NCBI GenBank assembly: GCA_005765155.1
Contig: VCCP01000004.1
Location: forward strand, 372,001 to 436,000
Length of the DNA stretch: 64,000 bases
Direction of reading: 5' to 3'
From: Zelopaecilomyces penicillatus
Taxonomy: Eukaryota; Ascomycota; Sordariomycetes; Hypocreales; Pseudodiploosporaceae
Part shown: positions 48,196-58,943 of the stretch, one piece after another
Numbering within the stretch: position 1 is the first letter of the stretch
Layout: every line of letters begins with the position of its first letter
The notes under the pieces: model-generated
What the model was told of the DNA's origin: nothing
What the model saw: the letters and a program-made list of their open reading frames with translations, nothing else
Databases searched by the model: none
Made by a program: the position numbers and the translations under genes

Positions 48196-50587
48196 TTACC
48201 ATGGCGGCGCCATGCTCTTTGGCACACCTAGATTGGGGCTGAAAAGGCTTCCAGAAGCCATAAATGGGGTGAAACTGCCCAAGGGCGAGTCGCTCTGCTG
48301 CCAATCCACATGATCATTCGTGTTGCCTGGCAAATGGCCTACACCTAGCCCGTTTGTTCGAGAGCCTGTCCCATTCGCAGGGCCATTCCCATTAGCTTGC
48401 TGAAGGCTGGCCATTTCTACATAATGCAAATCCTCGCCTCTTCTCATATGCTCTTGGTCTACATCTCGTGTAGCTGGTCGACCATCAAACGACGTCATCT
48501 TGGAGTTGTACAGCACTTCAAGAAGGGAACGAAACCGTTGATTCGCAGAAAAAGCTTCCCAAGCTCTCTCCACCAGCGGACTCTGCTCTCTTCTGCGGAG
48601 ATCTTGCACGAGGAAAATGTAGATAATAGCAGGGAGGTACTGCATTGCAAACCATTTAAACCGCTGCAGCATCGGCGAAGTTCGAATGACATTGTCATAC
48701 TCAACCATCTGCACAGCCAACAGGAAAAGCTTATCGTGCTCGGCAGTTGGATCAGACGCGCCGCTTGACTGATAGAGTCGAGAGATGTAGGCAGCGAAAC
48801 GTGTCCAGCAAAGAACCTGTCGCGTAACAGTGAGAGTGAAGAAGTGGAGGGGAATCTTTGGGTCACACTGTGCCAGATATTTTGTCTCGATGTAGTCGCA
48901 GAAGCTGTCAACTGTGTAGGTGGCTGAGGGGTCTGCGACCAGATAAATAGTCGGATACCTGCTCTCTTCAGAGTGTGAAGCGCCGTGCTGTGTTTGTGTG
49001 CTGGTGGTGTGATTACTACTAGCCATGGCCATGGAAGCCTCAGCCCGAGACAGCACAAACACCATTTCTGTAGGACCTGTATGGGGTGCAGGAACTTCCT
49101 TTGCGTCCATGTGAAGATCCGAGTCGTTCAGATTAAGTGGGATTTTGCAGTCGCTACCCGTGCAGAGCGCCGTGACTGTCGAATCCGTCACGTCGCCTTT
49201 GCGTCGATCAAAGTCGGCTATCGCCCACCACAGACGACGACGCTGCTGGACCTCAAAGGATGATATCTGGCGGTTTCCGGGATCTCTGTGAAGGCCCATG
49301 CCCTGGGCGATACGGACAGCCATGCCACTTAGGAGGAAGGTTTGCCGAGGGTCCGTGAAACGCTGAATGGCGCACTGCGAGCACGATATGTGATTAGCAT
49401 AAGCAGAAATACTGGGTGTCCCCAGGCCAGCAACCTCGTACACAAAAAGAAGGGGAAATAACGTACCAAGTAAATAAAGAAAGCTTGCAGTGTCACCAAG
49501 TCATTCACACGCATAAACCCAGCATTCACAAACGCCTGCTGCGCAGCAACCGCATACATCCTCTGCAATGACCTCTTACTATCCCCAAATCTCTCCCGAA
49601 CCTGCGCCTCTTCAAGCGAACTTATCGCAATCGTGTAAATCGCAAACAGCAGACACTCAATATTCTGCGGTGCTTTGGACAAATCTGCTACTGCGTTGAG
49701 GATCTGACCCTGCACGGTTGGTATATGCGTGACTTTGAGCAAGGGGTTGACATTGTCAACGTAGATCTGCCATAGCTGGAAGATGTGGACGGTGGAGGGG
49801 TGTGCGTCCATGAGGCATTGTAAAGGGCCGCCTCCGACGTAGAGGATGTTGTCTTTGTTGTTGAATTTCTTGTCAAAGGCTCGGTGGATAAAGGAGCCTG
49901 GTTCTTCGTTGTCTGAGTCGTCGTGCAGAATCTGCTCGAGTGCCTTGAACTAGAAAACAATGGGCTCTCCGTCAGTTACGTCACCTAAGGTGAAAAGCAC
50001 TCGCAACTTGGGCAAATACCTGCTTGTGTAGATAGAACCCTTCCCTAGATCTATCGCTGTATAGACGATTAGGTAATGATCTCTGGAATATGCAGAGACT
50101 TTTCAAGGTTGTAGGCATACCTGTCAGTTGCATCTTCTGCATCTGCGTGTTGGGTAGTATCATGCGACACCTCCCTCGACCGGGGACTGCCCTCCAGTGC
50201 ATCAACCTTGCCAACCCCATTCTTCCCCAGCCTGTGCCCATAGTTATCAATCGAGTCAAACTCAATGCTATTCTCCAGCATCAGCCCCTCGTATCTCCTA
50301 AGTCGCTCAACGAGATCATCCCCCTTTGGCCGCACTTTCCGGCGCCTCGGCTGCCTCACGGGAATGTAGCATTCTACCCCAGCTTTGACGCAGTTAGCAC
50401 AGGGTTTTGTCCTGTCGCATCGGATCTTGCGCTGTTGACAGACAGCACAGCTTGCGCTACGCAGAGGACCTCTGGCACGGTCATTGGGAACCGGAGTCGG
50501 CGGTGCCGAGAGTAAAGTATCCGGCGCCGAAGTGGAGACTGGCGGGGTACCGGCCACGGAAGCTGTTTGGCACATTGTTTCTCCCAT
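48196..50587 (-). CDS. Zn2Cys6 transcription factor with fungal-specific TF domain
   Basis: Nuclear regulator. Exons on the minus strand 50587-50121, 50056-50020, 49949-49467 and 49374-48196 give 721 aa. The binuclear zinc cluster is Cys47, 50, 57, 63, 66 and 73 (CAVCQQRKIRCDRTKPCANC) with a basic follow-on RQPRRRKVRPK and a short leucine-containing coiled stretch. The middle homology domain (PF04082 type) is seen in QNIECLLFAIYTIAI, SLQRMYAVAAQQAFVNAG, MAVRIAQGMGLHRDP and RRRLWWAIADFDRR. The C-terminus is Gly/Asn/Ser-rich. It sits between a transporter and a dehydrogenase, so it could be a local regulator. ATG 50587 is the first in frame; 50575 is also possible. Confidence 0.92.
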
Positions 50588-51717
50588 AACGGCTCCCAAA
50601 CTCTTTTTCTGTCTCTCTCTTGTAACGTTTTTCTTCTCTCTTTTTCTTCAAATTTGCGTTATGAATCTTGACCGATCATTCGTCTCTGTTTACTCTTGTT
50701 TTTATTTTTATTTTTCCGACGGGGGGTTGGAAAAGACGGCACGAGAAACGGGTTGTTGGGACTTCCCATGGCGCTTAGGCATGGCGGCATGGATGGGAAA
50801 GCGATCCAAAGGGACCTAGAACATAGAATATGATGCATTTGCAAGGGGGGCGCGGTGCGCTTTTTCGGAGAGGCGCTTCGGTGTCGGTCCCGAGCTGTGC
50901 TAGTGAGTGGATCGTCTTGGTCATATCGCAGCACGTCAAACAGGTTTGTGGGATTCAAGCTTCGAGACTCCCTGGATGATCTGCAAGGTGGCTTGACACA
51001 GTCCGGCGAGGGTTTCCTGGTTTGAAGCAATGGGTTTTTATTTGTTTTGTCAAGGGGTGGCGCTAGGTTTTTTTGCCCCAAGATATCGTCTACGTGGCCA
51101 ATGACGAGGTCGGATGCACGACGGAGTGAATAAAATACCGCCGGGGGGATGCTTCTCCTTTGCATTGGGAGCATCTCATCGTACATTGTTCAATCAGATA
51201 CTACGGAATTTCTGGCAAAGTGGGCCATGAATTATGCCCAAGTTAGGGGTAATGTGACTATAAATAACATGATCTAGATAAATCCTTTGCTGGTCTTTAA
51301 GAAGCACGTACTTCCAACAAAGCTGTCGTTCCCATGTGGTGGTACCAACAGTGTGCCGTCTCACCTTCTTATTAAAGCGCTCTGTGCCAGATGCCGCGCA
51401 ACCGAGACAGGGATCCTTCCAAACACTAATCATTTTCATTCCTTCGATCATACATATGCATGCATGCACTGAGTATTGGTGTGTGTTAATGGAGTCAATC
51501 GCCAGCAAACACATGGACCAACGCCAGTCTGCTTATGGGGATATTACTGTCTATCGGCTCATGGGATCAGTAATGACGAACAAAGGTCAAGTAAAGTATT
51601 TATTCTCATTAGATGCAGCTATCGGAATATAAAATAGCATGTGTTGCCCCAGATTTTGGCCAAGCCTCCCATCCATGATCCATGACTCCTCCTATGGTAC
51701 TGAAAGACTTCAAATCA
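50588..51717. other. Intergenic
   Basis: Promoter and leader of the regulator gene plus the 3' side of the SDR gene. A 175-codon minus frame (50659-51186) is basic and low-complexity with no motif, so I do not call it. Confidence 0.5.
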
Positions 51718-52872
51718 TCACACATACGGTTTAATTTGCTCTTCCGTCCAGTTCCAAAACCTCTCTGCAATACCGCTTCCACCCTCACTCACCGTCTTGC
51801 TTGCCGCTAACAAATCCTTTCTGATATCCATAAATCGCCCCCAAGGTACAACTGTAACATTAAATTAGAACCGCGCGGCCACTTTTCCACACCCGCAAAG
51901 AAAGAGAATCACTTACTCCAAGACCCATTGTGCTCACTCTTCACATCTGGAGACAGTCCAGCAAACAACTCAGTGTAAGCTCCGTAAATAGATGGATACA
52001 AAAACGTATTCTGCAAAAATTTGCGCCCCAACGTGGTCTGTGTCCGGTATAGATCCGAGTCCAGGTTTCCAGGATTCAGCGCAACGCTCAAAACACCCGT
52101 GCTGGCGTACCGTTTGGCAAATTCAACCGAATGTAGATAATTACCACCTTTGCTCACTCCGTATCGATACATGGGCGACTTTTTCTCGGAATACACGTTG
52201 TAGTCGTCCAAGTTGTCGATCGGCACGCCACCAGGCTTTGGGGAAAGCCACTCCGCTCCTGAAGAGGACACCCAGACGACGCGCACGGTGTTGGCGGGTT
52301 CTGATTTTGCTGTTCGAGTGAGGATCGGGGTGAGTAGCTGCGTGAACATGAATGTGCCGATATTGTTCACGCCGAGTTGGAGCTCGTATCCTTGGACGGT
52401 CTTGGATCCAGCGGCGGGTGCCATGACGCCGGCATTGCTGAACAGCACATGCAGTTTCTTCTCTTTAGAAAGGAAGGCATCAGCAGACGCCTTGATGGTG
52501 GTGAGGTCCGCTAGATCCAGATGCAGGAAGATTAGCTCTCCCGGCTTCGAGTCGCTCGGCGCTGCTGATTTGATGGATTCAATTGCTTCCAGCGCCTTTG
52601 TCTCCGAGCGTGCCGCGACATAAACCCTGGCGCCTTTGCAGTACAACAGCCGGGCTAGCTCCTTGCCCACTCCAGTGTTTGAACCTGTCACGATGTAGAC
52701 CTGTCAAGTTCTCTAGTTTAGTACGGAGTACATAATGATGGTGTTGACATGCATTGCCCCCAGTGAAAATGAGACTAACTTTGTCATCAAGGTCAGGGAG
52801 GTCTTTCTCGGTGAACCCTGCCTTTGGTGGGCACAATTGGGTGATGTTACCCCAAATCCCAGCTCCCGACAT
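51718..52872 (-). CDS. Short-chain dehydrogenase/reductase
   Basis: NAD(P)-dependent oxidoreductase of the classical SDR fold, closest in style to retinol dehydrogenase / WW-domain oxidoreductase-like fungal proteins. Exons 52872-52780, 52700-51917 and 51851-51718 (minus) give 336 aa. The cofactor motif TGSNTGVG starts at T36, SNAGV follows near 115, a catalytic serine lies in the S176-S178 group (VSSSGAEW), and YGVSK supplies Tyr211 and Lys215. The C-terminus VPWGRF and FWNWTEEQIKPYV is typical of this subgroup. It is divergent from a Zn2Cys6 gene 669 bp away, a layout common for a regulator and its target. The substrate is unknown. Confidence 0.93.
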
Positions 52873-53541
52873 GGCGAAACTCAATTGGGCGAGCGCTGCA
52901 AAAAAGAAAAATGAAAGGTAAGGTGGGTTCTTCAGCTCAGGGGCTTGACGTAGGGTTTTTGCTGAATTCGTCTCAAGCGGTCGGGTCGAGTATTATGCGT
53001 TGTTCACAGGCTCACACACCAATGTTTGAAGCAGACAGCTCTCCCTTTTAAGCATCGACGAGTGAAACACATCGAGATTTGCTTTGGCTCAGCCATAGGG
53101 TAAAGTGACCAGACACCGCTGTCTGTGACAATGTTATTCCGTCCTCCGAGACTTCCACCTTCAATGCCGTCATCTCCACCGTTTCGGCGCGGCACTTGTG
53201 ACAGTAGCGCATCAACTCCTGGTCCGCTTGCTACATCAGGCAGCCCCGGTCGGGATTCCGTGTAAACTCCGTGCGCAGCCACTGGTGAATCCCGGTGCGT
53301 CAATCTACCGGAACTGGTCTCATTATTCACCCGCTGCCGCTTTTCATATAATCTTAGTGAAATGGGCGATTGCGAGTGCGAGCACGCTGGTATAACGAGC
53401 AATAGTTGGCCATAAATGGACGCTTTCTATAGATTACAGTATAGTTAAGTCGAGTACCACCACGTTATATATGCCACAGTACCCTCCCGGGATTCCCTTC
53501 CTAGAAACACCTACAGCACGGGTTTCATCTTCTACCAGGCA
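52873..53541. promoter_or_regulatory. Divergent promoter region between SDR and Zn2Cys6 genes
   Basis: This 669-bp interval must hold both promoters. At 53251-53260 there is CGGGATTCCG, an inverted pair of CGG half-sites with a four-base gap, the sort of palindrome Zn2Cys6 dimers bind. Half-sites of this length are common by chance. Confidence 0.35.
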
Positions 53542-55934
53542 ATGGCAGATCGCGGATCATCCGGCAAGCATACCGAGGATGCGCCAGTGGGGCGAGGCTA
53601 CTCGAACCTTCGATGGTTGCTGCCATCGGGCTCTCGGACGGAGTCTGGGCCGGAGTGTGTGGATCCAGAACCACCAGGACTTCCGGCGAAATACGGACAG
53701 GCCTGCGTCGGCTGTTCCCGAGGCAAATGCAAGTGTATCTACCGGCCTGATGGGACTGGCTGCGAAAGGTGAGGGTTGGTCTTGCACTATCCCCTCCCCT
53801 CCCCCCTCCCATTGCATTGTTTCCTGTTGTGTGACATCCTCCGAAAGGGTTGTGGGCATTTCGTACAGCAGCTGAGACTGTTTTACTGGTGTAGATGTCG
53901 TCGACTGGGCAAGGACTGCGTACCGAATGTCTATTCGCGTGGTAAACCATCACAAGGGCCGGCCTTGGTTGGAGGTGAGATCCCCCATCGCCCATTTCTG
54001 AAATTCGGAAGATGGACAACCGAAACTCGAGTCCTTGTTGTTTCTAACTTTTGATTAAGCCAACGACCCAGGATATAACCAAGAGCAACCACCAACCACA
54101 TCGCCTACACAGGCCGCTGCAACAGCAACAGCAGCAACATCCGATCCTCAAGACACACAACCCTCAGAAGACCATGTCGACCCCTCCGCAGACGTCTTCA
54201 TCGATCTCACCACCGGCTTCCCGCGCTTCACCATCGCCGACCCCAGCATTCTCCCACCACCTCCCTGGCCACCAACCCCCCAACCGCCAAACTCCAACAG
54301 CGACTTTGCATCAATGTACCCAATCCCGCATGATGTCGCAAGCGAACAGCTTCGCGCTTTTCGCCGCACTTATCTCCCCTTTTTCCCATGCTATCACATC
54401 CCTCGTACGATGAGTTCCGGTGAGCTCTACCAGAGACGCCCGTTCTTATGGCTCGTCATCATGTCCCTGACGACAAAGTCGCTTCCCGTAAAGGTGGAGA
54501 TGGGCAAGACGATTCGGCGTACTATCATGGATCGTTTGATTGAGGATTTTGATAATAGCCTTGACATTCTGCTGGGGCTTTTATGTTTCATGGCGTGGTA
54601 GGTCCTAAAGATAATTCTGTTGTTTCTTTTCCCTATCAAAGTTGTCTGACATATTGCAAAACCCCACAGGTCCCAATACCATAAACGAGAACGCTTTCTC
54701 ATCCTCTCATGGACACAGCTGACGGTGTCTCTCGCGTTTGATCTCGGAATCCACAAATCTGACACACGCATAAGCTCCAAGGCCGATATCATATCGTCGT
54801 ATTTTCACAACACCAACAGAAGAAGCCTCGAAGAGAGACGAGCTTTTCTCGCCACCTATATAATAAGTTCCGTGTATGTTATCATCCCCCTACCTCTATC
54901 CCCTATATAAAGGGATCTTGTGTCTAATGCAGTAGTGGCGGTATGATGCAGAGGCTGGAATATGTTGCGCAGGATGGAGCCCATCCGTTGGACGCCTTAC
55001 ATGGACGAATGCGTCAGCACTCTGGCGTCAGAAGGAAACAAGGATATGGACGTTATGCTAATCGCGCATGCAAAATCCTACATGGTCATCAATCAGATGA
55101 CAGTCCCACAGCATGGCCTTGCGACAGGCGGCAATTCATCTTCCGCGCCTTCGCAGTTTCTGTTTGAACATTTGCAGCTTCAGCTCCGCGGCATCCAACA
55201 AGATGTAGACATTAATATGCAGGGCAGTGGTGAGCAGAACAACCCAAAATACACACCTAATAATGCCAATGCGCTAATCTTTGTGTCTTTTACCATTTGT
55301 AGCAGCCGCAAACTACACACTCCTTGGAGCAAACGTAGTCTTACATTCTCGTCTGCTCTCCGGGATCCTAAACTCCCCACGCACCCACTCCGGCCAAGTC
55401 AGCGTCGCAAACCTTCAAAATCTAGACTCCACACTCAAAGCCGTCGAGAAACTCCTCCATTTCTTTCAAAACTACCCCCTCAAAGATATGATAGGCGCCA
55501 CACTCGGCCACTTTGTTCAGTTTGCTCTCTCCATCAACCTTCTCTTCAGTTTATCAACTCTTCACGACGAGCCAGGCTGGAACCCCGTCGACGTCATGAA
55601 CCGCATTAACTTCTTAGATGTTCTACAACAGGAAGCCCAGAGGATGGATTCCCTGGGAGAAGTGATGGGTCTCGTCGATGTTGAAGGCTGTACGGGGTAC
55701 GGTATTTTTCTCAAGGCGTCGAGGTTGCTGCGCGGAATGAGGGCTGTGTTTCTAGCGGAAATGAGGAGGCAGAGGGGGGACGGTACGGAATGTCAGAAGC
55801 ATGAGGTGTATAACAGTATTGAGATGGGTATGGAGAGTAGTGCTGATGAGGGCGCGGAATGGCAGGATATCATGGAGAATATCTCGGCCGATCCATGGCT
55901 GTCTGACATTTTTGGATCTTGGTTCAGGGATTGA
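53542..55934 (+). CDS. Zn2Cys6 transcription factor
   Basis: Second regulator, 651 or 652 aa. Exons 53542-53768, 53895-53974, 54060-54597, 54670-54873, 54952-55229 and 55303-55934. The zinc cluster is Cys55, 58, 65, 74, 77 and 84 (CVGCSRGKCKCI and CERCRRLGKDC), with an eight-residue loop and one extra Cys63; an intron splits it. An A/T/Q/P-rich linker leads to FRRTYLPFFPCYHIPRTM and the regulatory domain (VSLAFDLGIHKSD, RMEPIRWTPYMDECV). Exon 5 starts inside a TGATGCAG acceptor, the one that keeps frame with that block. The last intron ends in TAGCAG, a tandem acceptor, so proteins may differ by one alanine. Likely regulates itself or the divergent SDR gene. Confidence 0.88.
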
Positions 55935-56650
55935 AGTGGATGAATACTCGTGAAATGCGAGTACTAGTCAACTATAGTTTACATCATGGGCTGGATCTCT
56001 TTATTTCTACTACTCTATGGCTGTGACCCTATGACAACCATGTAGCCACACGCCACATAATGACAAGGTTTTAATGCCGCCGGTGTTGAACCTTTAGGCA
56101 TGCTTAGACAAGTAATGGAACGTTGGCCGAAGGCGTTGCTAGTTTGTTATATGACGAATATGAATGCTCAACCATGCATTCCACTTACTATAGGGAGCGT
56201 TTAGGCGGCATCTGAATGGATTCAATAACAGGCCTCAAGGTAGAGATGTGAACAAACCAAGGTGCTGAGACATTCAATACTGGGCTTAAAACCTAAAGCG
56301 CGTTGGAAATATGCTATATTACGTTGTAAAAAGAAAGAGCTGAGATTCAGTAGACATTTGTGTGCAGTAAACCGTGCTAATTGAGACACACATCAGCGTG
56401 CTGAGGTATACACCCACAACAACATACTACGGTGTAGGTAGCGTAACTCAACTGAACTGGATTTCAGAGATTATGTCTCTCATAGACTGGCTATGAAGCC
56501 AATCCATAGCCCTATCATGCTTGGAACGTGATCGCATTCCAAGACAGACGGTACGATATATCGGCAAAATGTCTTTGTTGTTTCATTCCAAGTGGTTAAG
56601 AGTAACTGTACGTGTCTTACCAAGAAACAGCGAGTGAAGAGAAAACAATG
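55935..56650. other. Intergenic
   Basis: AT-rich spacer and the promoter of the cysteine-rich gene. No gene recognised. Confidence 0.5.
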
Positions 56651-56656
56651 TATAAA
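56651..56656 (+). promoter_or_regulatory. TATA box
   Basis: TATAAA 84 bp before ATG 56740. This is independent support for that start codon. Confidence 0.5.
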
Positions 56657-56739
56657 GCCCCAATCCCCCCCTCACCCGACGCGCAGCATTTACAACACAA
56701 CATCATCCCGCCTAAGTGAAGATAGTGGATTTGGCCAAG

Positions 56740-58568
56740 ATGAAGACAATACTCTCCGCGTTGGTTCTTTCTATCACATGGAAGATGACAATTATGGGTG
56801 TATGTTAATATAGTGCAGAATACGGTATTCTATTTCTTGCTTTTTCCGATTCCAATGTGCTGGAACTGGTATTTATACTAACATATCCATTGCAAGGGCC
56901 CCGCATGCACCCTTACCTGTGTATGTATTCTCTGACTGTGCCAGGGAGTGAGTGGCTGGACTATGCTAATACTCTATAGCGCGGCCGTGTTCAAGAAGTA
57001 TTTCTCCCTGCTGAAACCTATGCTGAACAGCCATTAACAAACTGGTACTTCCACAGGAGTATTGTGTACGTGGTGTAACCTGTCCATCACAGGGTATGGT
57101 CCGGGATCGCTATTGACAACACAACTATAGCCAAGTTCTCACACTGTTCACTTTAGAACTTTACCATGCCACGATAATCACGACCAGTACGGATGTAGTG
57201 ATCAGGATAGGGTATGTTTGAATCAACGTTGGACGGTTTGGTATGTTCTGCTAATATGATCTTTCTGGTCAGGCTCCTTGCAGCGCATTCCGGGATCGGT
57301 CTACTCTCTGTGTGGTTGATGGTCCTTGCAACGCTGGTTCCCATGGCTGCCTTGACGACGAGACAGGGGCTTATGACGAGCTGCCACCAGGCAAACACCG
57401 AGGCCATTGCCCTCGGCCTCGGCCGCCTCCGTCGGCTTCGTTGTGGCAAATTTGTGATAGCTGCATAAGTGAGGCCGAGCCAAAATGCAAGGCAAAAGAC
57501 GACATGGACGAACCCGTCGATACCGTCAAGTGCATTGCGTCGCATTGTGTGAGGATAGATTGCAATCATTACACGCAAGTAAGAAAGCTAACGATTATGG
57601 GCTTATAGGATGAGCAATGCGACCACAATATCCTGTTTGAGCTTCAGCTTGGTAGACTTGTAAACCCATGTTACGACGATGACAAAGATTACACAAAGAA
57701 ATATGTCGAGTGCATATCCCAACCACTTGTAAGCTAGTCTTTTTTTATTTTGTTTTATCTGTCATTTTTCTTTCGAGCATGACAAAGCTCGGCGGAGGAA
57801 GGGTGGAACGCTTCTCAGTAGACGTTGGTGGAGAGCCTGCTGACAGCCTTTGATCCAATATAGGAAACCGCCTATACACAAGATATGATTTGCCAACCGT
57901 TGTTTGATCAGTTTCGCGATATTTGTACTCAAAAGGTCTTGGAGCCCGATAAGGAAAGCCAAGCGTTAGAGAAACAGTATACAAAGTTGCTTGAAGAATT
58001 AGCATTGGGAACCAACAATGAAACAGTGAGGGATCTGTTGAAAGACAAGGCGGACCATCTGAAATACGAGTCTGCCCAACCCCAGACATTGAAGGAACAG
58101 TTACAAGACGGGCTTGAGGAATCTAGAGCCTCGTTGACAGACGTCAAAGAATGCATGCTGGGCTCTTTGGTACAATGCTCCCCCCCTTCTTTGTTCCCTC
58201 CACGTGCATTATAATACCTGACTTCAAGAGCTGCAAGCGAGCCTTAAAAAAGCAACCTCAAAGAGGCTAGCATGCATTCTCTTTTCTATAGGGAGACTTG
58301 TGTACCGACCAGGTATTTTGCAGCAAATGCCTTGTTGCGAGCGAAAAAGATGAAATCAAAACCCTCATCTGCGGTTCCAAGTTGCTTAAGAGGGGAGAAG
58401 CTATTGACTATTACTGCTCTTCTCTAGATTGTGTAAGTTTTTCCAATGTGCATCTGATACTGCTAGGAATGTGGTAGTAACATGGGAGGCAATTACTGAC
58501 CGAAGCATTTCCAGTTTCACGAATGTCAATTTGTTGAGCCAGTCGTTTCTGTTGTCCCATTGCCATAA
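56740..58568 (+). CDS. Cysteine-rich putative secreted protein, about ten exons, family unknown
   Basis: No family recognised. Exons proposed: 56740-56799, 56897-56920, 56980-56997, 57057-57065, 57131-57211, 57273-57548, 57609-57728, 57864-58169, 58292-58432, 58515-58568, giving 362 aa with 28 cysteines. Every intron is phase 0, and several exons end in Cys (TLTC, EYC, ASHC, SLDC) or begin near one (DEQC, FHEC). The first exon, MKTILSALVLSITWKMTIMG, looks like a signal peptide. One exon is not Cys-rich but helical and charged (LEKQYTKLLEELALGT, LKEQLQDGLEES). The exons from 57273 on are firm; the 9- to 24-base exons upstream are tentative, and the third and fourth could be a single longer exon ending at ATT 57063. 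A secreted effector-like or structural disulfide protein is an inference. Confidence 0.6.
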
Positions 58569-58943
58569 AAGAATAATCTAGCACAATAGTGCTCTGTGCT
58601 GATCCTAGACCCGAGGCTACAATTGGACCAAATTCACGTTTGTAACAGCGTCACTTATTTGCCCCTTGGGAATAGGAACAGTGGGTTCAAGTGGGTTCAC
58701 AGAAGCCCGTATGCGAAAAGCGTTAATTTGAGGCAGCTTGAGATGCTGTGATTAGATATATTTAACTTGCTACCTATCGATCGATGTGAATGAAGCTGTG
58801 AGGTGGGGGAGGGGGTTCGAAATTCTTTGTATGAGAAATCTAAGCTAAATCTTGTGGCATTTATAAACAATTACACATCAGGTAAGGCAAGTGATTGAAT
58901 GCAATAAAACCATCCACGCAATCCATCTTGACAAGAGCAAAAC
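58569..58943. other. Convergent spacer
   Basis: Facing 3' ends of the cysteine-rich gene and the photolyase gene. Nothing recognised. Confidence 0.5.

Noticed and set aside
50659..51186. 175-codon minus frame upstream of the first Zn2Cys6 gene
   Set aside because: Basic, low-complexity, no motif; lies in probable promoter and leader DNA.
57214..57468. 84-codon frame with a hydrophobic start as the N-terminus of the cysteine-rich gene
   Set aside because: It is in a different phase from the cysteine-rich exon; the exon at 56740 gives a better signal peptide, a TATA box and matching phase-0 junctions.
57153..57578. 141-codon minus frame across the cysteine-rich gene
   Set aside because: Antisense shadow; the plus strand gives spliced, cysteine-rich coding sequence with consistent introns.
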